From positions 372,001 through 436,000 of the forward strand of contig NZ_JAGGLC010000002.1 of NCBI RefSeq assembly GCF_017874235.1: 64,000 bases of DNA, read 5' to 3'. The notes beneath the pieces are model-generated. The model ran no database searches. It was not told where the DNA came from and saw nothing but the letters and a program-made list of their open reading frames with translations. This DNA is from Halolamina salifodinae (GTDB lineage: Archaea; Halobacteriota; Halobacteria; Halobacteriales; Haloferacaceae). Of this stretch, positions 51,918-59,703 are shown piece after piece. The translations under genes were made by a program, and so were the position numbers. Positions within the stretch are counted from its first letter, which is position 1, and the number at the start of each line of letters is the position of its first letter.

Positions 51918-52787
51918 CTACTCCCCGCCTAGCGCACCCAACCGACGAATCCCGTGTTGGTCGAGGCGGAACGAGCAGCCGACGTACGGAACCTCCAGCA
52001 CGCGCGGGTAGGCGTGCGAGACGGCGTGCTCGTGGAGCACCTTCGGGTCGGCGCCGACGCCCTGCCACATGTCGTGGTGGGTCGGGAGGAGTCTATCCAG
52101 TTCGAGTTGGTTCGCGGCCTCGACGATTTCGTTTTCGTCCATGTACCAGCGCGTGCGTTCCGGGCGGCCGGAATCTGGCTCGTAAATCTCCCCGACGGAG
52201 CCGAACGCCAGCGCACCCACGTCGATGTCGAACACGTCGGCGACGCCCGCGAACGCGCCCGGGGCCGGCCGGCTGTCGCCGCCGTGGAAGAACGTCCCCG
52301 CGTCGTGTTCGATCACGTAGCTCACCGGTTCGATGGCGTCCGGGTCGTGGGCGCCGCGGACATGGACGGTGAAGTCGCCCACTTCGAACGCCTCGCCGGT
52401 CGCGATGACGTGCTTCTGCTCTTCGGGCGCGATTATTTTCCCGTCGTACTGTGGCGACTCGTAGGCCGCTTCGGGCGCGTAGAGATCCGCGCCCAGATCC
52501 TCCACGAGCGGGCCGTAGGAGGGCGGATGCATGTGGTCGATATGCTCGTGGGTCGCGAGCACGGCGTCGCAGTCCGTCGCATCGGCCGGGTCGATGGGGA
52601 CCGGGATCAGCCGGATCAGTTTCGGCGGGTCGCCGTCGCCGAAGTACGGGTCGATGTAGAGAGTCGTCGACGCCGACCGCAGCACGAAGCCGTTACAGCC
52701 GAGGTACCAGCCGATCACGCCGTCACCGGGTTCGGCGCCTTCGACCTCTTCGCGGACGAACCAGTCGCCCCACGTCGCGTGAACCAT
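51918..52787 (-). CDS. MBL-fold hydrolase, UlaG-like (possible pentonolactonase)
   Basis: 289 aa metallo-beta-lactamase fold. The metal-binding HxHxDH motif is in ATHEHIDHMHPPS near residue 79; further His/Asp sites are in VRGAHDPD, HGGDSRP and PTHHDMW. The UlaG subgroup opens L-ascorbate-6-phosphate lactone. In a pentose oxidation gene cluster, hydrolysis of xylono- or arabinonolactone (a XacC-like task) is a good guess. Promoter has a palindrome shared with the xylose dehydrogenase gene. Confidence 0.78.
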   Translation of the reverse strand: MVHATWGDWFVREEVEGAEPGDGVIGWYLGCNGFVLRSASTTLYIDPYFGDGDPPKLIRLIPVPIDPADATDCDAVLATHEHIDHMHPPSYGPLVEDLGADLYAPEAAYESPQYDGKIIAPEEQKHVIATGEAFEVGDFTVHVRGAHDPDAIEPVSYVIEHDAGTFFHGGDSRPAPGAFAGVADVFDIDVGALAFGSVGEIYEPDSGRPERTRWYMDENEIVEAANQLELDRLLPTHHDMWQGVGADPKVLHEHAVSHAYPRVLEVPYVGCSFRLDQHGIRRLGALGGE

Positions 52788-52810
52788 AGCCGGGTCGTTC
52801 GGCCGGGGAG

Positions 52811-52827
52811 GGCAAAGCGTTGGTGCC
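52811..52827 (-). promoter_or_regulatory. Candidate operator GGCA-N9-TGCC (UlaG-like gene)
   Basis: Plus-strand GGCAAAGCGTTGGTGCC, about 24-40 bases upstream of the ATG at 52787, where BRE/TATA would lie. The same arrangement and almost the same bases occur at 54612-54628. Confidence 0.5.
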
Positions 52828-52847
52828 GAGTCGGCGACGCTGCGGGC

Positions 52848-53423
52848 TCAGTTGCCCTGAATCGCGTCGATGACCATCGCTGCGGCCACCACCGGCTCAG
52901 TCGGCACGCCGCTAGCGTCGTCGACGGTCACCTCGTAGCGGTCACGGAGCGAGAACTGGCCGTCGATGTCGCCGACGTGGTCGCCCTCGACGTCGGTGAT
53001 CTCGTACTTCTGCGGGATCCAGCCACCGAACGGGACGACGTTGCGCGCGAGCGTCGTGAGCGCGCCGCGGGAGGTGATCTCCGCGAGTTTTGCCTCGGTG
53101 TCGGCGTCGCGGATCTTCCACGTGTCCTGCATGATCGAGTAGTCGTTGTCCAGAATCACCACGGCCTCGCCGGTCTGGGAGTCGGTGAGCGTGTAGTTGC
53201 CGGCCACGTCGACGATGCCGCCGGCCTTGACTTCGAACACCTCCTCGCCGTCAGCGTCGACGAACGGGAACTGCTCTTTCAACTTCAGCATCTTCTGCTT
53301 CCCGCGGAGCACCACGTCGCCCGTGGCGTCGAGCGCGCGGAACTTGTTCCGGATCAGCCCCTGCTCGACCGTGTAGCTGTCGTCGGTCAGTTCGATCCCG
53401 TCGAGGTCGTAGTCGTCGGTCAC
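52848..53423 (-). CDS. LURP1-related / scramblase-like beta-barrel protein
   Basis: 191 aa with a GTG start. Tubby-like LOR fold pattern: YTVEQGLIRNKFRALDATGD, RGKQKMLKLKEQFPFVDADG, VVILDNDYSIMQDTWKIRD, and PQKYEITDVEGDHVGDID. Such proteins are common in haloarchaea and of unknown role, possibly lipid-associated. No ATG is near. The GTG at 53423 is supported by a TATA-like ATTTAACAAC about 28 bases upstream. The frame stays open far upstream but overlaps the xylose dehydrogenase antisense. Confidence 0.72.
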   Translation of the reverse strand: MTDDYDLDGIELTDDSYTVEQGLIRNKFRALDATGDVVLRGKQKMLKLKEQFPFVDADGEEVFEVKAGGIVDVAGNYTLTDSQTGEAVVILDNDYSIMQDTWKIRDADTEAKLAEITSRGALTTLARNVVPFGGWIPQKYEITDVEGDHVGDIDGQFSLRDRYEVTVDDASGVPTEPVVAAAMVIDAIQGN

Positions 53424-53509
53424 GCTCGGCGGCTGCTGCCCGGTTGTTGTTAAATGCTCGCACCCGAGTATCGGAACGAATACTTGGGCCGGTGTTGACG
53501 GCGCCGCGC

Positions 53510-54589
53510 TCAGAGTTCGACCGTCTCCTCGCGCTCGCTGGCCTCGTAGACCGCCTTGATCGCCTCGATGTCCCGCAGCGCGTGCTCGCCGTCGGGGTGG
53601 GGATCCTCGCCAGTGAGCAGGCAGTGCGCGAAGTACTCGAACTCCTCCTCCATCTGGTCGACCTGCTCGAACGCGACGTCGACGCTCGTCTCGCCACGCT
53701 GGAGGGTGAGCGCGCGGTCGTCCCACGGGTAGAACGCCGGCTCCACGCGGACCCGCCCCTCGGTGCCGATCACCTCGATGTGGCTGGCCATCTGGGCGTT
53801 CTGGCTGGCAGTACAGACCGCGAACACGTGGTCCGGGAAGTCGAGTTGGAACGCCGAGTGCTCGTCCGGTACGTCGTCGAACTCCGGCTGGACGGAGGCG
53901 ACAGTCCCCCGCACGCGCACGGGATCCGCATCGAGCAGGAATCGCGCGGTGTTCAGCGGGTAGATGCCGATATCCATCGTCGCACACCCACCCGAGAGCT
54001 CGCCGTCGAGGCGCCACTGATCCGGGTCGGGCACGAGGTCCAGAATCGGCTCGGTCATGTTCCCGTTGACGAACACGGGCTTCCCGATCAGCCCCTCGTC
54101 GACGAACTCCTTGGCCCGCCGGACCGCTGGCTCGGTCTGCATCCGGTAGGCGACCATCAGCGTCGCGTCGTGGGCCTCAACGACCTCGACCATCCGCTCG
54201 GCGCGCTCGATTGTCGCCTCCATCGGCTTCTCACAGAGGATCGCTTTCCCCATCTCGGCGGCCGTCTCCACGAACTCGAGATGGCGCGCGTTCGGCGTCA
54301 CGACGTAGACGGCGTCGTACGCGTCGCTGGCGGCGCCGTCGTGAAACGCCTCGTAGCTGATCGCGTGCTCGACGGTCTCGGAGTCGGCGGCGGCCTCGCC
54401 GGCCTTCTCGGGGTCGCTGCTGACGAGTACGGCCGTCTCACAGAGGTCGGCACTCGCAACCGCGGGTATCGCCTGCTCGCGGGTCCACCAGCCGACGCCG
54501 ATCATGGCGATCCGGATCGGATCGTCGGTCGCCTCCACGTCCTGCCAGTCCCGGCGGTCGAACTCGTCAGTGAGCGTTTCGATATCCAT
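53510..54589 (-). CDS. gfo6: D-xylose 1-dehydrogenase (Gfo/Idh/MocA family)
   Basis: 359 aa. Rossmann motif IAMIGVGWWTREQAIPA near residues 27-43, the catalytic Lys in CEKPM near 118-122 (Glu-Lys-Pro), and GGCATMDIGIYPLN near 208-221 with the His/Asp-type active site. Close in its whole N-terminus (DEFDRRDWQD, WWTREQAIPAV) to the haloarchaeal xylose dehydrogenases (XacA/Gfo6) I know, which form xylono-lactone with NADP. First step of the oxidative pentose pathway encoded here. Promoter carries the GGCA-N9-TGCC palindrome. Confidence 0.87.
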   Translation of the reverse strand: MDIETLTDEFDRRDWQDVEATDDPIRIAMIGVGWWTREQAIPAVASADLCETAVLVSSDPEKAGEAAADSETVEHAISYEAFHDGAASDAYDAVYVVTPNARHLEFVETAAEMGKAILCEKPMEATIERAERMVEVVEAHDATLMVAYRMQTEPAVRRAKEFVDEGLIGKPVFVNGNMTEPILDLVPDPDQWRLDGELSGGCATMDIGIYPLNTARFLLDADPVRVRGTVASVQPEFDDVPDEHSAFQLDFPDHVFAVCTASQNAQMASHIEVIGTEGRVRVEPAFYPWDDRALTLQRGETSVDVAFEQVDQMEEEFEYFAHCLLTGEDPHPDGEHALRDIEAIKAVYEASEREETVEL

Positions 54590-54611
54590 GCCGTCGTGCT
54601 CTCACGGCGAC

Positions 54612-54628
54612 GGCAAAGGCGTTGTGCC
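54612..54628 (-). promoter_or_regulatory. Candidate operator GGCA-N9-TGCC (xylose dehydrogenase gene)
   Basis: Plus-strand GGCAAAGGCGTTGTGCC, about 23-39 bases upstream of ATG 54589. It matches the element before the UlaG-like gene in palindrome, spacing and distance, differing mainly by one shifted G in the centre. Confidence 0.5.
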
Positions 54629-54673
54629 AGGAAAACTGCGGGGCGCCGACGGGGTCGACGGCCGAGGCGCGGC

Positions 54674-56113
54674 TTAGTAGTTGTCGTACACCGTCTTACT
54701 GATGGTGTAGAAGTCGAGGCCGGCCTCGCCCTGCTCGCGGTAGGTCTCGCTGGAGGAGGCCTTCATCCCGCCGAACGGGACGTGGAGTTCCACGCCCGTC
54801 GTCTTCTCGTTGATCTTCACGACCCCGGCGTCGATGTCGTCGACGAAGCGGTTCGCTTCGGAGTGGTCCTCGGTGACGATGCTGGCCGAGAGGCCGTAGT
54901 CCACGTCGTTGGCCACGTCGAGGGCTTCCTCGTAGTCACTCACCGAGATCACCGAAAGCACCGGCCCGAAAATCTCCTCCTGTGCGATGCGGTAATCCGA
55001 CTCGACATCCGAGAACACCGCCGGCTGGAGGAAGTAGCCCTTGCGGTCCAGCGCGTCGCCACCCGTTTCGAGCGTCGCACCCTCTTCCTGCCCCACTTCG
55101 ACGTACTCGAGGGTGCTCTCCAGTTCGTCCATGCTGACGTGCGGGCCCATATCCGAATCCGCTAACCCCTCGTCGGGGTCGATAGCCTCGGCGCGCGCGG
55201 CGACGGCGTCGACGAACTCGTCGTACACGTCCTCGTAGACGATGGCCCGGGAGCAGGCCGTACAGGCCTGTCCCGTCACGCCGAACGCGCCTGCGGAGAC
55301 GATGTCGGCGGCCTCCGCCACATCGGCGCTGTCCGAGACGACGGTCGGGTTCTTCCCGCCCATCTCCAACTGCACGCGCTTGCCGTCCTCAGTCGCGGCA
55401 TCGTAGACGGCGCTGCCGACCGTGGTGCTCCCCGTGAAGGAGACGGCGTCGACGGCCGGGTGGCTGGCGAGTCGGTCGCCGACCTCGCTGCCGGGGCCGG
55501 TGACGACGTTGAGCACGCCGTCGGGGAGTCCAGCCTCCTCGAGCGCCGTCGCGATCTCGTGGACACAGCCGGGAGCCAGCGTCGCGGGCTTGATCACCGC
55601 GGCGTTCCCTGCTGCCAGGGCGGGCGCGATCTTCCAGGCCGGAATCGCGATGGGGTAGTTCCACGGCGTTATCAGGCCGGCGACGCCCAGCGGCTCGTTT
55701 TTCGTCCGCAGCGTGGTGTTCGGGGCGCTCGCGCTCTTGACGGTGCCGCCGAGGTCGCGGGCCGTCGCACCGTAGTAGTCGAAGATGTCGATGGCCCGCT
55801 GGACCTCGCCGCCCGCTTCGGCGCGGGTCTTCCCCTCCTCGCGCACGAGGAGTTCGGTGATGTCGTCCTTGCGCTCGGCCAGCAGCGCGCTCGCTCGTGA
55901 GAGCACCCGGCCGCGCTCGGGCCCGGGCGTGTCGCCCCACTCCTCGCTGGCGTCGACAGCCGCCGCGACGGCCGCGTCGGTGTCCGCAGCGCTCGACTTG
56001 GGGTAGGTTCCGACCACCTGATCCGGGTGGGCCGGGTCGTGTGTGTCGAACGTGTCGCCGCTCTCGGCGGCGACCCACTCGCCGCCGACGTAGTTGCTGT
56101 AGTTGGTCGCCAT
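54674..56113 (-). CDS. xacF: 2-oxoglutarate semialdehyde dehydrogenase
   Basis: 479 aa aldehyde dehydrogenase. Active-site Cys in TGQACTACSRAIV near residue 280, Glu in LEMGGKNPT near 247. PWNYPIAIPAWKIAPALAAGNA near 145-166 and HVPFGGMKASS near 448 are typical of the 2,5-dioxopentanoate dehydrogenase group. Final step of the non-phosphorylated pentose pathway, giving 2-oxoglutarate with NADP. Transcribed leftward, divergent to the FAH dehydratase at 56199. Confidence 0.85.
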   Translation of the reverse strand: MATNYSNYVGGEWVAAESGDTFDTHDPAHPDQVVGTYPKSSAADTDAAVAAAVDASEEWGDTPGPERGRVLSRASALLAERKDDITELLVREEGKTRAEAGGEVQRAIDIFDYYGATARDLGGTVKSASAPNTTLRTKNEPLGVAGLITPWNYPIAIPAWKIAPALAAGNAAVIKPATLAPGCVHEIATALEEAGLPDGVLNVVTGPGSEVGDRLASHPAVDAVSFTGSTTVGSAVYDAATEDGKRVQLEMGGKNPTVVSDSADVAEAADIVSAGAFGVTGQACTACSRAIVYEDVYDEFVDAVAARAEAIDPDEGLADSDMGPHVSMDELESTLEYVEVGQEEGATLETGGDALDRKGYFLQPAVFSDVESDYRIAQEEIFGPVLSVISVSDYEEALDVANDVDYGLSASIVTEDHSEANRFVDDIDAGVVKINEKTTGVELHVPFGGMKASSSETYREQGEAGLDFYTISKTVYDNY

Positions 56114-56164
56114 ATCCCGGGTTTGTCCCGGTCGAGGGATAATCCTTTAGCCCACCACACGGCC

Positions 56165-56178
56165 GGAGCTTTATGCGC
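56165..56178 (+). promoter_or_regulatory. Promoter motif of the FAH dehydratase gene
   Basis: GGAGCTTTATGCGC, about 21-34 bases upstream of ATG 56199, holds the TATA-like CTTTATG and matches GGAGCTTTTTACGC before xacD (51858-51874, minus strand). Confidence 0.45.
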
Positions 56179-56198
56179 CCCACGGACGGGGGTAGCCC

Positions 56199-57077
56199 AT
56201 GCGCTACTACCGACAGGCGGGCGACGACGGCCCGCGGCTACTCGCCGTCGCTGATCAGGGCGACGACGCCGATGCCCGGGACCTCACGGCGGTCAAACCC
56301 CGGCTCCGGACGTTCCGTGACCTCGCGGCGGCCGCCGACGTGGCCGACGAGGGAGTCGACGACATCGCCACAAATCTCGCCGCCGAGGCGCCGCGCGTCG
56401 ACGCCCCCGCGGACGGCGACACCGCGCTCCCGCTCATCCCCGAGGAGGTCTGGGCCGCGGGCGTCACCTACGAGATCAGCGAGCAGGCCCGCGAGGAGGA
56501 GAGCGGCATGGCCGACGTCTACCTCGACGTGTACGACGGCGAACGCCCAGAGATCTTCTTCAAAGCCACCCCGAGCCGAACGGTCGGCCCGGGCGAGGCC
56601 GTCGGCGTCCGCGGCGACTCCGACTGGAACGTCCCCGAACCCGAACTGGGACTCGTCCTCTACGACGGCGAGATCGTCGGCTACACGGTCGGGAACGACG
56701 TGAGCAGTCGCGCTATCGAGGGAGAGAACCCGCTCTACCTCCCGCAGGCGAAGGTGTACGACCGCTGCTGTGCGCTTGGCCCCTGCGTCGTCGGCGCCGG
56801 CGGCGTCGAGGACCCCCACAACCTCGCGATGTCGATGCGGATCGACCGCGACGGCGAGACGGTGTACGACGACGTCACCTCGACCGCCGAGATGGCCCGC
56901 ACCTGCGAGGAACTGGCTGACTACTGGCAGGCCCACAACGCCGTCCCGGAACTGGGCGTGTTGCTCACTGGCACGTCGCTGGTCCCTGAGGGGGAGTTCA
57001 CCCTCCGGCCGGGCGACGAGGTGACCATCGAGATCGAGGAGATCGGCGAACTCCGCAACTCGGTCGTGGAGGTCTGA
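56199..57077 (+). CDS. xacE: 2-keto-3-deoxypentonate dehydratase (FAH family, XacE-like)
   Basis: 292 aa fumarylacetoacetate hydrolase fold. The acid ligands are in VPEPELGLVLYDG near 147-159 (Glu-x-Glu) and the family's VGNDVSSRAIEGENPLYLPQAKVYD lies near 167-191. KATPSRTV is at the substrate Lys/Arg. It converts 2-keto-3-deoxy-xylonate to 2-oxoglutarate semialdehyde, the step between xacD and xacF. Divergent from xacF with a shared 85-base promoter region. Confidence 0.84.
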   Translation: MRYYRQAGDDGPRLLAVADQGDDADARDLTAVKPRLRTFRDLAAAADVADEGVDDIATNLAAEAPRVDAPADGDTALPLIPEEVWAAGVTYEISEQAREEESGMADVYLDVYDGERPEIFFKATPSRTVGPGEAVGVRGDSDWNVPEPELGLVLYDGEIVGYTVGNDVSSRAIEGENPLYLPQAKVYDRCCALGPCVVGAGGVEDPHNLAMSMRIDRDGETVYDDVTSTAEMARTCEELADYWQAHNAVPELGVLLTGTSLVPEGEFTLRPGDEVTIEIEEIGELRNSVVEV

Positions 57078-57375
57078 CTACGGTTCTCCGGGCGCCCAGA
57101 CTTCCCGGTGAGACCGGGCGCGGCGAGCAGGCCGGCCAAGCCGCGGCTCGCGGAGAAGGGGTGCCCCGAGCACGGAGCCGTCTGTCGGCAATCACGGCGC
57201 GTGACTGGTCCGTCGGGTGTCGACCGCGGAACGGCTCCGGCCGTGGTTGGCAGTCGGCTCTCGGTGCTTCGGCACCGATAGCTCACGGGCTGGCGGAGTT
57301 CGTCACGGCGTGACCAGTGCCCGACGTGCTTATGTCTCTCGCGTCCTCCGATCCCCTCATTCAGGTACGTCCAAC
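57078..57375. other. Intergenic region before the HTH-LamG gene
   Basis: 298 GC-rich bases, with no supported gene; the frame of the next gene is open here but has no acidic bias. A GCTTATG box near 57329 lies about 45 bases before ATG 57376. No clear palindrome was seen. Confidence 0.4.
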
Positions 57376-58770
57376 ATGACGACGCTCACAATCGCACGCC
57401 GACGGGCAACCATCCTCGACTACCTGCGGGACGGCCCGTTCGACAAGCGAGAGCTGTTGGACCGCGTCGCCGCCTCGCGTTCGACCGTCGACCGCGCCAT
57501 CGAGGAACTGATCGAGCAGGGGCTGGCTCGTGCGGTCGACGGCGGCTACGAGGCCACGCTCGCGGGGGTGCTGGCGCTCGAACGCGTCCGGGCGTTCGAC
57601 CGCGACGCCGACGCTATCGAGGCGGCGGCGCCCGCGCTGGCACCGCTCTGGAAGGAGAGCGACATCGACGTCGCGTTTCTCCGCGGTGCAGACCTCTCCC
57701 TTGTCGGCGAGGATTCGGGAGTGCGCCTGATCGGGGCGTTCGGTGTGGCGATCCGGAACGCCGACGAGATTCGCGGGATGTTCCCGCAGATCACCCGCCC
57801 GTCGAATCTGGAGACGTTCCACGCGCGGGCCGACGCCGGGGCCGCGGTCGACTTCGTCGTCTCGGACTCGCTGTTCGAGACGCTGGCGTCGACGTTCCCC
57901 GGGTGGCTCCAGGATCTGACTGCCGGAAGCGGGCAAATATCGGTCGGCCCGGTGCCGGAGTACGCGCTGGTCGTCTGCGGCGCCGGCGACGAGCGCGAGG
58001 CGTTCCTGCTCACCTACGACGACGGCCGCCTCCACGGCGTACTCCGGAACGATGGCGACGCAGCCGTCTGGGCCGACGAGCGCATCGCGTCGATCCGGGC
58101 GGACGCGGCCGACCAGCAGGAACGCATCGATGGGCTCGCGGGCGGCTCGGGGTTCGGCGGCGTCGACGGCACCACGCCGCCGTTCGGCGAGGCCTCGGCG
58201 GTCCCACAGGGGTCAACCGAGGCGAGAGAGGGCGAGGCGCTACTCGCCAGTGGGTACGCAATCGACGGCGGAAAACTCCGGACCCCGGCGGTCGGGACCA
58301 GGGAGTCAGCGACGGTCGCGTTCTGGATGCGGCCGACCGACCTCGAGGGTGGCTGGCAGATCCTGCTGAAGTGGGACTACCTCGCGCTGGCCCTGCGCCG
58401 CGGCGAACTCCACGGGATGGTGTACAACCCCGACCGCGAGCAGCGCCGCGCGTACACGGCGGTCCCGACCGATGACCTCGCGGGGGGCCGCTGGCAGCAC
58501 GTCGCCTACAGCTACGACGAGTCCCGCGCCCGCCTGTACCTCGACGGCGCGCTCGTCGACGAGACGGAGGACGACTACCCGCTCCGTATCGACGAAATCG
58601 GCGCCGCGCTGGGCTACCACTACAACGAGCGCGATACGGGTGTCCACGAGCCGACCTACGAGGGACGGCTGTACGATGCGCGGCTCTACGGCTCGGCGCT
58701 CTCTCAGGAGGCGATAGAGCGTCTGGTGACGACGACGGGTCCCGCTTCGGTGGCGTGGGACGCCGAGTGA
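57376..58770 (+). CDS. HTH regulator fused to a LamG/concanavalin-like domain
   Basis: 464 aa. Residues 1-65: winged HTH (AILDYLRDGP-type helix with DKRELLDRVAASRSTVDRA). About 75-260: a domain resembling the central FilR1-type part of haloarchaeal TrmB/HTH regulators (FPQITRPSNLETFHARAD, PEYALVVCGAGDEREAFLL). About 300-455: a LamG jellyroll lectin fold (TVAFWMRPTDLEGGWQILLK, WQHVAYSYDESRARLYLDGA). A DNA-binding protein with a carbohydrate-binding-type jellyroll is unusual. It may sense a sugar polymer or sugar, and it stands next to the pentose genes. Confidence 0.75.
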   Translation: MTTLTIARRRATILDYLRDGPFDKRELLDRVAASRSTVDRAIEELIEQGLARAVDGGYEATLAGVLALERVRAFDRDADAIEAAAPALAPLWKESDIDVAFLRGADLSLVGEDSGVRLIGAFGVAIRNADEIRGMFPQITRPSNLETFHARADAGAAVDFVVSDSLFETLASTFPGWLQDLTAGSGQISVGPVPEYALVVCGAGDEREAFLLTYDDGRLHGVLRNDGDAAVWADERIASIRADAADQQERIDGLAGGSGFGGVDGTTPPFGEASAVPQGSTEAREGEALLASGYAIDGGKLRTPAVGTRESATVAFWMRPTDLEGGWQILLKWDYLALALRRGELHGMVYNPDREQRRAYTAVPTDDLAGGRWQHVAYSYDESRARLYLDGALVDETEDDYPLRIDEIGAALGYHYNERDTGVHEPTYEGRLYDARLYGSALSQEAIERLVTTTGPASVAWDAE

Positions 58771-58776
58771 GCAGCG

Positions 58777-59619
58777 TCAGTCACCGAGGAACTGCTGGGC
58801 ACGTGTCGCGATGGCCGCACGGAACCCAGCCCGGTCGATGTCGTGCTCACTCGCGAACAGTCGCCCGTGCTCCTCTCGGTAGATGTCGTCCAGCGTGCGC
58901 TCCTGCAGCACGTCGACGGATAGCTCCCACCCCCGGCCACGGAGTCGGTCGGCGACGCGCTGGAACCGTTGGTCGGTCGCGACCGCCGCGGCGAGTGATT
59001 CGGCGTCGGTGGCTCCCGCGAACTCTCCGGACCCTCGAGACTCTGTGGAAATCCCGGAATTTTTGCGCTGTACACGCCCGCCGGACTTGTCACGAACTAC
59101 GACGCCAGCGGCAGGGCCGTCGGACCACGCCGACTCGGGGATCGTGTAGCCCTCTGGGTCGAAATCGCGGCTGTTGCGCTCGCGCTCGAACGCGTTGGCC
59201 GGGTGGAGGCCGAGTCGCTCGTAGATCCCTTCGACGGCATCGGGCGGCCGGAACGCCTCGGACTCGGCCGACCAGACGCCGAGTCCGAGAAACGGCGGCA
59301 GGCGGGCCCAGTCGTAGTCGATACGCTCCCGGTGGGTCGCCCAGCCGACGAACGTGAGGTCGGAAACCTCGTCGACGGCGCCGCGGAGCGCCTCGCGGTC
59401 CAATCGCTCCCTGACGTGCCGGACTGCGCGCCGGCACTCCGGGGGAACGGCGTCGAAGTCGCGATAGGTCCCGCGAGCGCTGCCGAACCGGAGCCGCCCC
59501 GCGTCCCGGAGTTGGAACCGCAGGATCGACCCCTCGACGGCCTCCAACAGCCAGAGATGGCCCGAGAGCGCGGACGCCGACGCGTCGTCGATGGCGGGGA
59601 TCGGCGGGAACTGCTTCAC
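58777..59619 (-). CDS. RNA/DNA-ligase-like protein without the catalytic Lys
   Basis: 280 aa, GTG start at 59619. Resembles the nucleotidyltransferase fold of RNA ligases: the region LLEAVEGSILRF (about 25-36) aligns with ligase motif I (E-K-x-D-G), but Lys is Ala27. VSDLTFVGWATHRERIDYD fits motif III. AAGVVVRDKSGGRVQRKNS (about 173-190) fits motifs IV and V. The nucleophile is missing, so AMP transfer is unlikely unless another residue is used. C-terminal about 100 residues are an acidic helical extension. It may bind nucleic acid ends. Confidence 0.6.
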   Translation of the reverse strand: MKQFPPIPAIDDASASALSGHLWLLEAVEGSILRFQLRDAGRLRFGSARGTYRDFDAVPPECRRAVRHVRERLDREALRGAVDEVSDLTFVGWATHRERIDYDWARLPPFLGLGVWSAESEAFRPPDAVEGIYERLGLHPANAFERERNSRDFDPEGYTIPESAWSDGPAAGVVVRDKSGGRVQRKNSGISTESRGSGEFAGATDAESLAAAVATDQRFQRVADRLRGRGWELSVDVLQERTLDDIYREEHGRLFASEHDIDRAGFRAAIATRAQQFLGD

Positions 59620-59703
59620 AGTTGGCCTCGGCCCGCCGTGCGGGTATGCGTTCCGGCACCCCACGCCACCACCCTTAATCCGGGGCACCCCGAAGCCGGC
59701 GGC

